A DNA stretch of 64,000 nucleotides from a virus. Positions 1 to 8,010 of the stretch are shown piece after piece (position 1 is the first letter of the stretch; the number at the start of each line of letters is the position of its first letter). Below the pieces are notes generated by a model. That model did not search any database. It had not been told where the DNA came from and saw only the letters and a list, made by a program, of their open reading frames with translations. The DNA lies in IMG/VR virus record IMGVR_UViG_3300033182_000980, positions 310,001 through 374,000 of that record. One strand, given 5' to 3'. A program made the position numbers and the translations under genes.

Positions 1-2
1 TG

Positions 3-617
3 AGTCCAGAAGATCGAGATCGTCTTAGGGTAGGGTTAGGGTTGGACGGTGAGATACGAGACACCGAAGATAATAGAATCGAAGATGAAGTAAGTGCGTT
101 AGCAAACAGGCTTATGACTCGTAGTGATGAGCAGGTCATCACGAACATTCCTTCATCTCTTGCCGAGATTTATCCAAGCGAAGATGGGAATGAGGTTTGT
201 GAATGTAGAATACACAGTACAGACGCAATCTTATTGGAGGGGTCATTAGACTTAGACAACTTCTTAGAGATTGAGAATCCAGCACTTAGAGGTATTAGAA
301 ACATGACCGAGAAGAAGGCAGTTGAATGGAGAGAGCATCAGACAGCTCTGCGTGGCGAAAACCTTACACGACCAGTACCAGGACAAGGGGGCTTTGCCAC
401 CTCGTCCTCATTTGGGTCGGACTTTGATTTTAACAATCGTGGCAACAATCGTTTGCTGAACTCGTTTACTAGGGTCAATGAAAACAACGAGCTTGAGTTT
501 GCGAACCCATTTGCAGGGGCTGTCTCAAGTGCGAGTGCAGGGGCTGATCAGTTAAGCGATCAAGCAAGAGCCATCAAAGCGGCTTCCGAACGATTAGGAG
601 GAGATGATAATGACTGA
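3..617 (+). CDS. Virion-region protein, 5' end outside window
   Basis: The frame is open from base 3, so the gene starts before the window; the TTG at 42 is probably internal (residues upstream read SPEDRDRLRVGLGLDGE). The product is hydrophilic. Its C-terminal 70 residues are rich in Ser, Ala, Gly and Asn (FATSSSFGSDFDFNNRGNN, then AGAVSSASAGADQ). I recognise no domain. Its end overlaps the start of the hub/spike-like gene, so the two are probably co-translated and both belong to the tail or baseplate module. The role is inferred from position only. Confidence 0.6.
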   Translation, partial: SPEDRDRLRVGLGLDGEIRDTEDNRIEDEVSALANRLMTRSDEQVITNIPSSLAEIYPSEDGNEVCECRIHSTDAILLEGSLDLDNFLEIENPALRGIRNMTEKKAVEWREHQTALRGENLTRPVPGQGGFATSSSFGSDFDFNNRGNNRLLNSFTRVNENNELEFANPFAGAVSSASAGADQLSDQARAIKAASERLGGDDND

Positions 618-2907
618 TGTAAACTTAATGAGGGAACAAAACGCAATAGATAACATGAACGCTGACTCAAGCAGAGGCTGGTCAGCTCTTTCGATGTGTA
701 TTGCTCAGATTGTTGAGATTCATTGGGAGGAGATGAGGTGTACTTTAGAAATCCTTAATGGGAACGGAGCTGACACGAGGGCATTAACAGGGGTGGAACT
801 ACTGATGCCTTCTATGGGTAATCGCCACTTCATGGGAGGCATACCAGAGATTGGTGATCAATGTGTTGTGGGTTGGTTTGCACATGACACAAGAGCAGGC
901 ACAGCAGGTAAGACCCCTGCCATCTTAGCGTGGTGGCCTTCAACACCTTGGGTCAGACATGATTGGCACATGACTCAAGGTTTCGACCCCGATGAAAACA
1001 TAATGGAGGACAATGTAAATAGACAGATTGTCCAAAACTTTTATCAGCGTATCCGACATAAAATGAGACACTTCTCTCCTGGCAATATAGGAGCGAGTTC
1101 ATCTCAAGGGTCAGATATGGTTCTTGATGAGAGCGTCTTGTTGAGCAATCGGAGAGCGAATGAGATCATCATAAGAGATCAAGACCAAGCGATCATTATG
1201 AGATCTTTACAGCAGTTTCATGCGATGTCGGGAGCTAGGGTCTATGCTGGTATGGTTCAAAGAGATGCTAGGACTTTACCGAGAGAGATGTTCTCTGATG
1301 GGATCAAATGGGATGCCAACATACAAATAGACTCCGAGGGTAATCCTTATAATCCATTTAGTGGTGGCGAGGGCTTTGAAAACCCTTTAGAGCAAGGAGA
1401 GCTACAGCCTCATCCAGTTTTCCAAAGAGACGAATTTGAGGGAGTCGGTGTAAACATTGAGGGTGAGCGTACCAACTATAAAGGTAGGTTTCCGACTCAT
1501 TTAGACCCTTATGTTTTCTTGTACAACGCAGGGTTTGTGGATGATAACTATGATGAGCTGAACGAAGAAAGCGACATCATTTATGGTGGTAAGTCGATAC
1601 TAAGAGTCGGTAATGAGTTTGGTAAAAATGCGTTTGATAATGGTCAAGCCTTTACCGAGTATCGTATTGAGATGAACCACCTAACAGACGGTATTCTTCC
1701 TGTAACCGAACAGACAGATGGGTTTGACTCTGATAGGGCGAGCAATAGACCTAACGAGAACAGGACTCCTCCATTTATCGAATGGGTGCTAGGAACACCT
1801 GTAGGGAATGATGCGTTTTCAGCTAAGGGCAAAGCTGAATACGGACTACCTGTCGTACCTAGTTTAGCAAATCTTGGAGTGGCGAATGGAGAAACACCTT
1901 TCGCAGATCATGCGGCGACTCTCTTAAGAATCACACCTGTTGTCCCTAACACAGACGACTCTTTTGTGTCATTTACGAAGGGTGGGAAGCTCAAGGCTAA
2001 GATTTCTAGTCCGTCACAAGATGCTTTTGAGGCTAGAGTAGAAGGTGGAGCTTTATTAGAGGTCAATAATGACTTGTCGATACAAAGTGAGAGGACAACG
2101 GTCACAAGTGCGACCAAGACGAACATCAACTCTTTGGGGTCTGTTGAGATCAATGGTTCGGGTAGTGAAGAGGGAGAGCCATTAGGAGGTTCTGACAACT
2201 CGGTGTCTGTTATTATCAAAGGCACTAAGCGTATCAGCATACAGTCGGACACAGCAGTAGCTTTCAAAGCACCTGTCGTTGATTTTTCTCAAGTGGGTCA
2301 GTTGAGGTTAGCTTCATCCGACCAAATGGAGTTCAATACAGGGGCAGGGTTATCACAGACAGCCGATACGATTAAGCAATCGTCTATGGGTCAGTTTGAG
2401 CAAGTGTGTGGTGGACCAGCAGGGTTTAACCCCCTTGCAGGACCAGCTCGAAAAGTGACGGTTACCGAGTCTCCTGCAACTGGTGGTGCAGGATTACCTT
2501 CAGACTCATACACAAATGCTTTTGGTGGTAAGTCAGAAATCTACATTGGACCCGCCACGAACACCAAGACACTCGCTGTTGGTACAGAGACTACAACCAT
2601 CACGGCAGGTTCAGATCAAACAGTTGTGGGTACGACTGTGCAAATGACCGACCCGACAGGCACTAAGTTTTTAGCTCCTGCAGGTTCTGTTGTAGCGACA
2701 GCAGGTACAGTCATAGCTATGGCGGCAAATGTGGTTGCGTTAAAAGGAACTGCGAATGTGTCTATAAGTGGAGCTTCTATTGTGCTTGGTTCTCCAGGTG
2801 CGGCTGTCGGACCAATCGTGTGTGGTTCGGACATACACCCGATCTTAGGTGTGCCTTTCTTGAGTTTCTGTCCACCTAGAGGTCAGAACCTAGCGATTCT
2901 ACCTTAA
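610..2907 (+). CDS. gp5/VgrG-like tail hub-spike protein (putative)
   Basis: About 765 residues. Residues ~20-110 look like the OB-fold domain of gpV/gp5-type baseplate spike proteins: short beta strands, then GGIPEIGDQCVVGWF and AILAWWPSTPW. Residues ~450-740 are a run of short Ser/Thr/Val/Gly repeats (SIQSERTTVTSATKTNI, KGTKRISIQSDTAVAFKAP, ITAGSDQTVVGTTVQMT) typical of the triple-stranded beta-helix of cell-puncturing devices. The C-terminus, GSPGAAVGPIVCGSDIHPIL, resembles a tip segment. AGGAGG at 596-601 is only 2 nt from ATG 604 but 8 nt from ATG 610, so 610 is preferred. It would sit at the tail tip. The hub/spike role is inferred from fold pattern and position. Confidence 0.55.
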   Translation: MTDVNLMREQNAIDNMNADSSRGWSALSMCIAQIVEIHWEEMRCTLEILNGNGADTRALTGVELLMPSMGNRHFMGGIPEIGDQCVVGWFAHDTRAGTAGKTPAILAWWPSTPWVRHDWHMTQGFDPDENIMEDNVNRQIVQNFYQRIRHKMRHFSPGNIGASSSQGSDMVLDESVLLSNRRANEIIIRDQDQAIIMRSLQQFHAMSGARVYAGMVQRDARTLPREMFSDGIKWDANIQIDSEGNPYNPFSGGEGFENPLEQGELQPHPVFQRDEFEGVGVNIEGERTNYKGRFPTHLDPYVFLYNAGFVDDNYDELNEESDIIYGGKSILRVGNEFGKNAFDNGQAFTEYRIEMNHLTDGILPVTEQTDGFDSDRASNRPNENRTPPFIEWVLGTPVGNDAFSAKGKAEYGLPVVPSLANLGVANGETPFADHAATLLRITPVVPNTDDSFVSFTKGGKLKAKISSPSQDAFEARVEGGALLEVNNDLSIQSERTTVTSATKTNINSLGSVEINGSGSEEGEPLGGSDNSVSVIIKGTKRISIQSDTAVAFKAPVVDFSQVGQLRLASSDQMEFNTGAGLSQTADTIKQSSMGQFEQVCGGPAGFNPLAGPARKVTVTESPATGGAGLPSDSYTNAFGGKSEIYIGPATNTKTLAVGTETTTITAGSDQTVVGTTVQMTDPTGTKFLAPAGSVVATAGTVIAMAANVVALKGTANVSISGASIVLGSPGAAVGPIVCGSDIHPILGVPFLSFCPPRGQNLAILP

Positions 2908-3365
2908 GGCCAGTAATAATCCATACCTGCTTCATCAAATGGGAAATAGTCTTTATAATGCTCGTAGTCTTTCTCTAAGAGCTTAGACCTATGCGACCTA
3001 TGGACTAACTCATTACCCCACCATACAGGGGCATTTTTGAACGCATTTGGGTGTTGTTCTCTCCAACCCTCAAAGCGTTCAAGCATGGTGTCTTTATATC
3101 CACGCTCAATCCATTCTTTACAAATGGCTTCCGAGTAAAGGCACAAGAACCACTCATGCCCTTTCCACATAAGGACAGCAGGGTGTTCAATCCAACCCCT
3201 CTTACGCTTTACCCCACGCTTGTCTGTCATGTAGAGATCATTACGCTCTATATGACCAAGCGTGTTGAGTATCTGATAGGACTCGACCCTTTGCTTGCCG
3301 AGTCGTTGTCGATCTAAAGACCAAGAGATGAACTCAAGGTCATCACTAGGTACGAAGGTTTGCAT
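2904..3365 (-). CDS. Pyr_excise / MSMEG_6728-like protein
   Basis: 153 residues. The N-terminus MQTFVPSDDLEFISWSLD is followed by RQRLGKQRVESYQIL, then HPAVLMWKGHE, WIERGYKDT and HRSHRSKLLEKDYEHY, ending in DYYWP. This pattern matches the small family annotated as pyrimidine-dimer glycosylase-like (Pyr_excise, related to T4 endonuclease V); enzymatic activity is not proven for most members. A DNA-repair role is known for the wider family and only inferred here. Its stop overlaps the stop of the convergent hub gene by 4 bp through a shared TTAA. It begins with a TAATG overlap with the lipoprotein gene upstream. Confidence 0.7.
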   Translation of the reverse strand: MQTFVPSDDLEFISWSLDRQRLGKQRVESYQILNTLGHIERNDLYMTDKRGVKRKRGWIEHPAVLMWKGHEWFLCLYSEAICKEWIERGYKDTMLERFEGWREQHPNAFKNAPVWWGNELVHRSHRSKLLEKDYEHYKDYFPFDEAGMDYYWP

Positions 3366-3790
3366 TAGCTCTCGTCCTCCTCTTTCAGACCTACTATGAA
3401 CAGGGGAGATAAGAAGAGGGATAAGCCACTAAGAAAGCCAGTAGCCTTGCAAATGCCTATCGTGTCGTCTGCGTCCTCCATTTTTTGTTTTGCAGAAGAT
3501 AGCTCTACTTGATCACTATCCGAAGGGACAGAGACACATTGCATCATCCATTTAGGGCGATACAGAGTTCCTGTCTCAGCTCCGACATACCTGTGGTATC
3601 GGGTGTGTGCTCCATGATACATTTTCCTGCCCCGATAGTAGACTAGCTCGGACATCCCATTACATTCCAATGGGATATGTGATTGAACACTACCAACCTC
3701 TCTCCGAGCTGTTCGGTAGTCGCTGTAGGAAGAGGTACATTGTACTACCGACAGACTAAACATGATTGTTAAGGTTATTAGGGCGTTCAT
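3365..3790 (-). CDS. Lipoprotein with C-terminal membrane segment
   Basis: 141 residues. The N-terminus MNALITLTIMFSLSVVQC is a signal peptide with a lipobox-like VVQC, predicting lipidation at Cys18. A second hydrophobic stretch near the C-terminus (ATGFLSGLSLFLSPLFIVGL) could span a membrane, and the tail is acidic. An RBS (AAAGGAGAAC) precedes the ATG. It may act in the host envelope, for example in superinfection exclusion or lysis, but no family was recognised. Upstream at 3811-3838 lies a promoter-like GTAACCCCTTAT variant. Confidence 0.65.
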   Translation of the reverse strand: MNALITLTIMFSLSVVQCTSSYSDYRTARREVGSVQSHIPLECNGMSELVYYRGRKMYHGAHTRYHRYVGAETGTLYRPKWMMQCVSVPSDSDQVELSSAKQKMEDADDTIGICKATGFLSGLSLFLSPLFIVGLKEEDES

Positions 3791-3810
3791 TTGTTCTCCT
3801 TTGAGAGTAG

Positions 3811-3838
3811 TTATATTATGTTATGTATAAGGGGTTAC
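3811..3838 (-). promoter_or_regulatory. Early-type promoter motif, variant
   Basis: On the minus strand this reads GTAACCCCTTATACATAAC followed by ATAATATAAC. It combines the repeated GTAACCCC box with two TATAAC-like elements, 20-45 bp upstream of the lipoprotein start at 3790. Confidence 0.5.
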
Positions 3839-3885
3839 GCTTCCTAGATTATCTATTGTCGCACCTTATGTAAGGAGGTGTGATA

Positions 3886-4173
3886 ATGAGAACACTAAAC
3901 GAAGCCATAGTTATTGTTAAGAGCCTGTTTTCTGCTCCATTGGGTAGTTTCCCTAAAGGTGGGATAGAAAGCTCTTTAAGGGTGCGTTTAAGCACCTCTC
4001 CGACCACACTCACACTGATCTCTGAACATGACTTGTCAGTTTCTCTTAGTAGGGGTGAGGACAAGTGGATCGTTCATTATCTTGATGTTGAGAGAACCTT
4101 TGATGACTTAGGTGATGCTGTCTTTGCTTTGGTCGAGCCTATCATCCGAGTTGAGGTGTCAAAGCGTTTATAG
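3886..4173 (+). CDS. Hypothetical protein, 95 aa
   Basis: AAGGAGG at 3872-3878 gives normal spacing to ATG 3886 (MRTLNEAIVIVKSLF); the GTG at 3880 overlaps the Shine-Dalgarno and is unlikely. The protein is a mixed alpha/beta sequence with a basic middle and a Val/Glu-rich end (VFALVEPIIRVEVSKRL). It faintly recalls the ~110-residue family seen elsewhere in the window, but lacks the GF and IRxxW hallmarks. No function can be assigned. Confidence 0.55.
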   Translation: MRTLNEAIVIVKSLFSAPLGSFPKGGIESSLRVRLSTSPTTLTLISEHDLSVSLSRGEDKWIVHYLDVERTFDDLGDAVFALVEPIIRVEVSKRL

Positions 4174-4300
4174 TTTCTTTATGGGTTCGCCATTGGTGAT
4201 CTAACCTTAACCGACAATGGAGACTGACTTATGAGAAGATCAGCCAGCGAGATTATTAGAAATCTTGAGATGAGGGTGACTCGTCTTGAAAAAGAAGCTA
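4171..4300 (+). repeat. Duplicated leader plus tag-coding DNA, copy 1
   Basis: The leader TTTCTTTATGGGTTC, the TTAACCTTAACC-like stretch and the 28 bp at 4217-4244 recur before two other genes (7877-8010 and 55934-56065). The 28-bp block, which spans RBS, start codon and first codons, is identical to 55980-56007 and differs at one base from 7922-7949. Similarity continues at about 80% through the tag codons and then stops. Confidence 0.75.
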
Positions 4301-4899
4301 AAGAGTCATACCCTTGGGATGACTGCATGAAAGACCAAATGGAGCAGTATGGAGACGAAGAAACTGCGGCCAAGGTCTGTGGTAAAATCAAAGCACAATC
4401 ACAAGGTCTAGGTAAGTACAAGTCAGCCAGCGTCACAGAGCGTGATGTCATTGACGCTATGAATAAGTTTAAGAGCCTATATGAAGCTGGGTTCTTAGAC
4501 AGGGCTACTTATGAGACTCATTGGGATAGGCTTCAAGATCAACTCGCTGACTTTAGGCTTGAAGATGATGATCTTGACGATCCCTCAGTGCCAAAGGTTG
4601 GGGACATTCTTTACTCGTCATGGGGATACAATATGACCCTCGTTGATTTCTACAAGGTCATGGCAGTCTCTCCAAGTGGTAAGTCCATCACCCTGCAAAT
4701 GCTAGAGTCAGATGTAGTAGACGGTGATGCTGGTTATTCGGGTCATGTTATGCCCTCAAGACATGAGAACAGGCGTGAGAAGCCAATCAAGAACAAAAGG
4801 GTATCACCGAGTCGTGATGGGTACTCTGTTAAGATCAACTCATCAGCTAATGCTTACAAGTGGGACGGCAAGAAGAAATACTTCAATCGCATGGATTAG
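4231..4899 (+). CDS. Tagged putative virion-internal protein, 222 aa
   Basis: Residues 1-23 carry the shared tag (MRRSASEIIRNLEMR, then VTRLEKEA). Next comes PWDDCMKDQMEQYGDEETAAKVCGKIKA, a Cys-containing motif often seen in phage capsid and protease-associated proteins. The C-terminal half is basic and tyrosine-rich (YSGHVMPSRHENRREKPIKNKR). RBS GGAGA lies about 8 nt before the ATG. In T4 such N-terminal tags direct proteins into the prohead and are removed by the head protease; that role is inferred here. The 3' end overlaps the convergent gene by 17 bp. Confidence 0.6.
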   Translation: MRRSASEIIRNLEMRVTRLEKEAKESYPWDDCMKDQMEQYGDEETAAKVCGKIKAQSQGLGKYKSASVTERDVIDAMNKFKSLYEAGFLDRATYETHWDRLQDQLADFRLEDDDLDDPSVPKVGDILYSSWGYNMTLVDFYKVMAVSPSGKSITLQMLESDVVDGDAGYSGHVMPSRHENRREKPIKNKRVSPSRDGYSVKINSSANAYKWDGKKKYFNRMD

Positions 4900-5167
4900 G
4901 CTTCCAACGGTATGTATGGACGACCTCATCATTCACCATTTGAGCGTCATGGGTGAAAGTGCCATTGTCATAGAAGTAGGTTAAGAGCTTGCCCTTTTGA
5001 GAGGCTACATCTTTGTGTACCATCTCAAGCTCATCAATGGTGATGACATCGGCTTTGGTGAAACCCTCGATCTCACCTTGCTCATTGTAGACCACCTCTG
5101 CGATCATGCCGATCTCATCTTCGCCCTCTTGGGCGACCTTTATCATACGATAGTTCCAGTTAAACAT
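4883..5167 (-). CDS. Hypothetical acidic protein, 94 aa
   Basis: MFNWNYRMIKVAQEGEDEIGM starts a small acidic alpha/beta protein with no recognised motif. The gene runs convergently into the tagged gene and overlaps its last 17 bp. The gene upstream ends at 5169, so it is probably read from the same minus-strand transcript as its neighbours. Confidence 0.55.
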   Translation of the reverse strand: MFNWNYRMIKVAQEGEDEIGMIAEVVYNEQGEIEGFTKADVITIDELEMVHKDVASQKGKLLTYFYDNGTFTHDAQMVNDEVVHTYRWKPNPCD

Positions 5168-5168
5168 T

Positions 5169-5624
5169 TTAGTCTCCGTGTACGAGTTGGTTGTATGTTT
5201 CCTCTAGGCTTTTTAGGTCGTGCTTAAGCATCAGTAGGTCTTGGATTTCGGAAGCTAGACCCCAGTTTCCATGATCTATGCCCTCACCATTGGTTGGGGA
5301 TTTACAATCCTTGTAGTAGGAGTGTATCTCTTCCCCTGGATAACACGCTGGATCACGAGGGTCATATCCATCAGCGATACATTCCTCGATATAGTCTGAT
5401 CCATACTCAGCCTCGTAGTCCAAAGGGATGAGGTCTTTGGTCATGTCTAGTGGGTCAAGACCTTTGAGGACACATTCTTTACACAGGATTGTCTCATAAC
5501 ACCCATTATAAGAGGGAATGACCCGACCACCTCGACCCATACAGGCTTTGCAAGAGCGAGGGTGCTGTTGAACGATTTGAGCATGGATTTGAGCGATCTT
5601 TGTGTCTATGGCTTGTTGGTTCAT
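5169..5624 (-). CDS. Zinc-finger-like CxxCxGxG small protein
   Basis: The start is set at ATG 5624 (MNQQAIDTKIAQIHAQI), preceded by AAAGGAGAACC; the longer reading frame to 5708 lacks an RBS. CKACMGRGG (DnaJ-type CxxCxGxG) and ILCKECVLKGLDPLD provide two Cys pairs, probably one zinc site. An acidic middle and a C-terminal helix (LLMLKHDLKSLEETYNQL) follow. The same plan recurs in the proteins at 45290, 50885 and 51419, including the phrase GLDPLD/GLNPLD after the second Cys pair, so this is a paralogous family. A nucleic-acid or protein-binding role is inferred. Confidence 0.6.
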   Translation of the reverse strand: MNQQAIDTKIAQIHAQIVQQHPRSCKACMGRGGRVIPSYNGCYETILCKECVLKGLDPLDMTKDLIPLDYEAEYGSDYIEECIADGYDPRDPACYPGEEIHSYYKDCKSPTNGEGIDHGNWGLASEIQDLLMLKHDLKSLEETYNQLVHGD

Positions 5625-5661
5625 TTGGTTCTCCTTTATAGAGTTAGTGATGTTCAAAGAC

Positions 5662-5979
5662 CTACTCGTCTGTGTAGATGATTGTGCAGTTTCCCGACAC
5701 CCCTGCACTTACTGGCTTGGTGGTGTCGATGTGTCTCCACTCACCGTCCACAGCGATGACATCCCATCGGGCGAAGTACCCGTCGCTGTGTTGCTCATTC
5801 ATGATCTTCCCTGTGGATAGACCATGAAAGATAAGTCGCTCACCGCTGTAGCATTTAACCTCGGCTCGATTGCCAAGTACAGCGTACTTATCCCAATCGG
5901 CATCGGTACAGCCTGTAAAGACCTCTAGGGCAACGATTAGACAGATCCCCATGAGGGGATAAAACACATTGTTTCTCAT
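5662..5979 (-). CDS. Small lipoprotein, 105 aa
   Basis: ATG 5979 (MRNNVFYPLMGICLIVALEV) gives a clean signal peptide ending in a lipobox FTGC, and an AGGAA-type RBS precedes it; the longer ORF lacks these. The mature part is a compact beta-rich domain with two further Cys (EVKCYSGERLIFHG and SGNCTIIYTDE) that could form a disulfide outside the inner membrane. A surface-exclusion or envelope role is possible. No named family was recognised. Confidence 0.6.
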   Translation of the reverse strand: MRNNVFYPLMGICLIVALEVFTGCTDADWDKYAVLGNRAEVKCYSGERLIFHGLSTGKIMNEQHSDGYFARWDVIAVDGEWRHIDTTKPVSAGVSGNCTIIYTDE

Positions 5980-5980
5980 A

Positions 5981-6307
5981 CTACTTTCCTTGAGTGTATT
6001 CGGGTTTAGAGTCATAGTCCAAAGAGCGTTGACGAGGGGTGCGAGTATCGCCTTCTGGCTTAGGTTGGAAAACGATGCTTGCACCTACCTCGATGGGTGA
6101 TCCGATGCTCTTTAGGTTCTCCCCAATCTTTGAGCTAACATAGAAGCTCACATCAGCGAACATATTCATACCTTGACGGTAGTCTCCCTCACCTAAGACC
6201 ACTCGGAAGATTTGATCAAGAGCCTCTTGGTCTGACATAGTGCTAGGCACTTTTACATTCTTGAGGACAAGCCCCAAGTCGATGTTCATTTCTCTGGTAT
6301 CTGACAT
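5981..6307 (-). CDS. Hypothetical protein, 108 aa
   Basis: MSDTREMNIDLGLVLKNVKVPS begins a soluble alpha/beta protein with a Pro/Arg-rich tail (PKPEGDTRTPRQRS). RBS AAGAAGGAAT lies before the ATG. The stop lies 1 nt from the lipoprotein start, so the two are probably translated from one message. No domain recognised. Confidence 0.55.
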   Translation of the reverse strand: MSDTREMNIDLGLVLKNVKVPSTMSDQEALDQIFRVVLGEGDYRQGMNMFADVSFYVSSKIGENLKSIGSPIEVGASIVFQPKPEGDTRTPRQRSLDYDSKPEYTQGK

Positions 6308-6322
6308 GGTATTCCTTCTTTC

Positions 6323-6790
6323 TTAAGAGAGAGTGCTTGGTGTTGAGAGGTTAGGGTGGAGGCGATACTTGAGCGTCTTGACCTTATCCTCGCCTTGATC
6401 CTGTAGCTTATCGAAGCCATGTAAGACTCGGTAGGTTAGCTCGACACAAGACCCATAAGCGTCATAGTCCGAAGCGACACGCCCTGTACCTTGACAGGCA
6501 TTTGAGAGGGCTTTCCAAGTTGGCTCAGCCCCATTGAGTAGTCGAGTGATGTTCTCGATAGCTCGACCCTTTTCAAAGGTATAAGAGTTGCGACCCCATG
6601 CGGTCACTCGGACAAAGAGGTTTTTGAGAGGGAGTCGGATAACATACTCCCACACATTCCATCGGTCGCTTGAGTCAGAGCGACCATAGGCGAACTCGAC
6701 CTCACCGATGATCTCACCGTCTCGGACGATGACATCGGTCTTGTTGTAGTGGCTCTTATCGCCACGCTTATAACCCACTAACTTTATCAT
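6323..6790 (-). CDS. Hypothetical protein, 155 aa
   Basis: MIKLVGYKRGDKSHYNKTDVI begins a basic, tryptophan-rich protein with a beta-rich N-terminal half (WNVWEYVIRLPLKNLFVRVTAWG). RBS AAAGGAGAC is followed 3-4 nt later by ATG. It is first in a minus-strand unit driven by the promoter/hairpin cassette at 6818-6864. No function recognised. Confidence 0.6.
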   Translation of the reverse strand: MIKLVGYKRGDKSHYNKTDVIVRDGEIIGEVEFAYGRSDSSDRWNVWEYVIRLPLKNLFVRVTAWGRNSYTFEKGRAIENITRLLNGAEPTWKALSNACQGTGRVASDYDAYGSCVELTYRVLHGFDKLQDQGEDKVKTLKYRLHPNLSTPSTLS

Positions 6791-6817
6791 AGTGTCTCCT
6801 TTATGAGAGTTGATATG

Positions 6818-6864
6818 GAGGCTGACTTAGCCTCACTACACTATGATATAGATAAGGGGTTACA
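6818..6864 (-). promoter_or_regulatory. Early promoter motif with 5' hairpin
   Basis: On the minus strand TGTAACCCCTTATCTATA is followed by TAGTGT, then after a few bases by a perfect hairpin GAGGCT-aagtc-AGCCTC (6818-6834), then the RBS and start at 6790. Confidence 0.7.
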
Positions 6865-6871
6865 ACAGCTC

Positions 6872-7255
6872 TTATCCTTCAGGGAACAGGTTGTCTACGC
6901 TCTCCTCAACAAAGGGGGAGGGTTCTTCCTCTTGAGCGTTCTGATTGCCTTGGTGAGCGAGGAGTCGTACCTCAATGGACTTACCGAACAGTTGCTTGCG
7001 TGAGAGCGATTTAACGATGTCCTTATCCCATTCAACCACGCTGTACAGATCGGTGTCCTCAAAGTCGAACATATCTGTATGAACAAGTGCGAGCTTGAGG
7101 GCATCAGAAGGTGTCTCGGCAAAGTCGGTGCGTATGATCTTATACTCATCATCTTCATCAGACCTTGAGGACAGACAGATCCCGAACGCATATTGATTGC
7201 GAGGCATGGATTTGAGGAAAAAGGATGAGCCACGCTTTGGCTTAAAGTTATTCAT
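6872..7255 (-). CDS. Hypothetical protein, 127 aa
   Basis: The N-terminus is basic (MNNFKPKRGSSFFLKSMPRN) and the C-terminus acidic and proline-containing (EEEPSPFVEESVDNLFPEG). RBS GGAGATGAC precedes the start. The middle (DEYKIIRTDFAETPSDALKLAL) looks like one small alpha/beta domain. No recognised family. A CATATAACC promoter-like box lies upstream. Confidence 0.6.
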   Translation of the reverse strand: MNNFKPKRGSSFFLKSMPRNQYAFGICLSSRSDEDDEYKIIRTDFAETPSDALKLALVHTDMFDFEDTDLYSVVEWDKDIVKSLSRKQLFGKSIEVRLLAHQGNQNAQEEEPSPFVEESVDNLFPEG

Positions 7256-7292
7256 ATTGTCATCTCCTGTAGGAGTGGTTGTTGATTTTTAG

Positions 7293-7300
7293 GTTATATG
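7293..7300 (-). promoter_or_regulatory. CATATAAC -10-like box
   Basis: Minus-strand CATATAAC about 40 bp upstream of the start at 7255. The same octamer, or a one-base variant, precedes many genes that lack the GTAACCCC box. Confidence 0.4.
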
Positions 7301-7605
7301 AAAAGTAGGATTACCGAGACTGAAAAGCAGAGGTTTCTCACAAATAAGAGAGAAGCCCTTTCGACAACCAGATCCTTGATCTCCTCGTTATTCTCCATGT
7401 CCTCATATCGTATGAGTGAACCATTCTCTATGTGGTCAATCGTCTCTGGATCATCAAGGTTGTCTTGGATCAGCAGGTACTTTTGAAAGTCTGATCTGTT
7501 CTCTGCGATTTCTTGTAGCTTTAAGAACACGAGATGGAGCAGAGCTTTACTGCGAATATGAGTGTAAGCGACAGCTACGCCAAGTGCGATTAAAAGTGGA
7601 GTCAT
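7294..7605 (-). CDS. Small membrane protein, 103 aa
   Basis: An N-terminal hydrophobic helix (MTPLLIALGVAVAYTHI) and a C-terminal one (ASLLFVRNLCFSVSVILLFI) flank an acidic soluble loop (NLDDPETIDHIENGSLIRYEDMEN), so both ends may be membrane-anchored. The start lies directly after the upstream stop (TAAATG), suggesting coupled translation. No family recognised. Confidence 0.55.
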   Translation of the reverse strand: MTPLLIALGVAVAYTHIRSKALLHLVFLKLQEIAENRSDFQKYLLIQDNLDDPETIDHIENGSLIRYEDMENNEEIKDLVVERASLLFVRNLCFSVSVILLFI

Positions 7606-7860
7606 TTAGTTTCCGAAGTTATCCTTTGGTTTCTTGATGTGGTTAGCAAGCTCTTTCCATTGAGCTTTACTTACGGATGAGTTTTTGAAGTAGTTGTTCT
7701 TGACCATCTTGTAAGATGATTCTGGAAAGTCTCGTTGAGATGCCTTAGCCCCTTGTGAGTTTTCAAGTAGCTCCTCGAACTCTTTGAATGGGACATCCGC
7801 CATAGAACAAATGACCTCTAAGGCTCTCTCTGCTGGTGTTTTGTTTCGACCTCTAGCCAT
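7606..7860 (-). CDS. Small basic protein, 84 aa
   Basis: MARGRNKTPAERALEVICSMAD then a helix-rich basic sequence ending in KELANHIKKPKDNFGN. RBS AAAGGAG lies 6-7 nt before the ATG. Its size, charge and helix content suggest a DNA-binding or accessory protein, without a recognised motif. A minus-strand CATATAAA box lies at 7901-7908. Confidence 0.5.
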   Translation of the reverse strand: MARGRNKTPAERALEVICSMADVPFKEFEELLENSQGAKASQRDFPESSYKMVKNNYFKNSSVSKAQWKELANHIKKPKDNFGN

Positions 7861-7876
7861 GATGGGTACTCCTTTG

Positions 7877-8010
7877 TAGTTTATTTATTGGCTACCAATG
7901 TTTATATGATTTAACCCTTGAATGGAGAATGACTTATGAGAAGATCAGCTAGTGAAATTATTAATGACCTTGAGATGAGGGTCGCTCGTCTTGAGAAATC
8001 AGCAGTCAAC
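7877..8010 (+). repeat. Duplicated leader plus tag-coding DNA, copy 2
   Basis: Second copy of the leader/tag block. TTTATTTATTGGC sits about 50 bp before the ATG, as the TTTCTTTAT element does in the other two copies, and 7922-7949 matches their 28-bp start block with one change. Confidence 0.7.
7901..7908 (-). promoter_or_regulatory. CATATAAA -10-like box
   Basis: Minus-strand ATCATATAAA about 40 bp upstream of the start at 7860. It lies inside the leader of the divergent tagged gene at 7936. Confidence 0.4.

Noticed and set aside
1908-2267. Minus-strand ORFs inside the hub/spike gene
   Set aside because: They are shadows of the + strand beta-helix repeats, with no RBS and atypical composition.
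3005-3317. ORFs overlapping the Pyr_excise-like gene in other frames
   Set aside because: The 153-codon frame matches a known family over its full length; the others do not resemble proteins.
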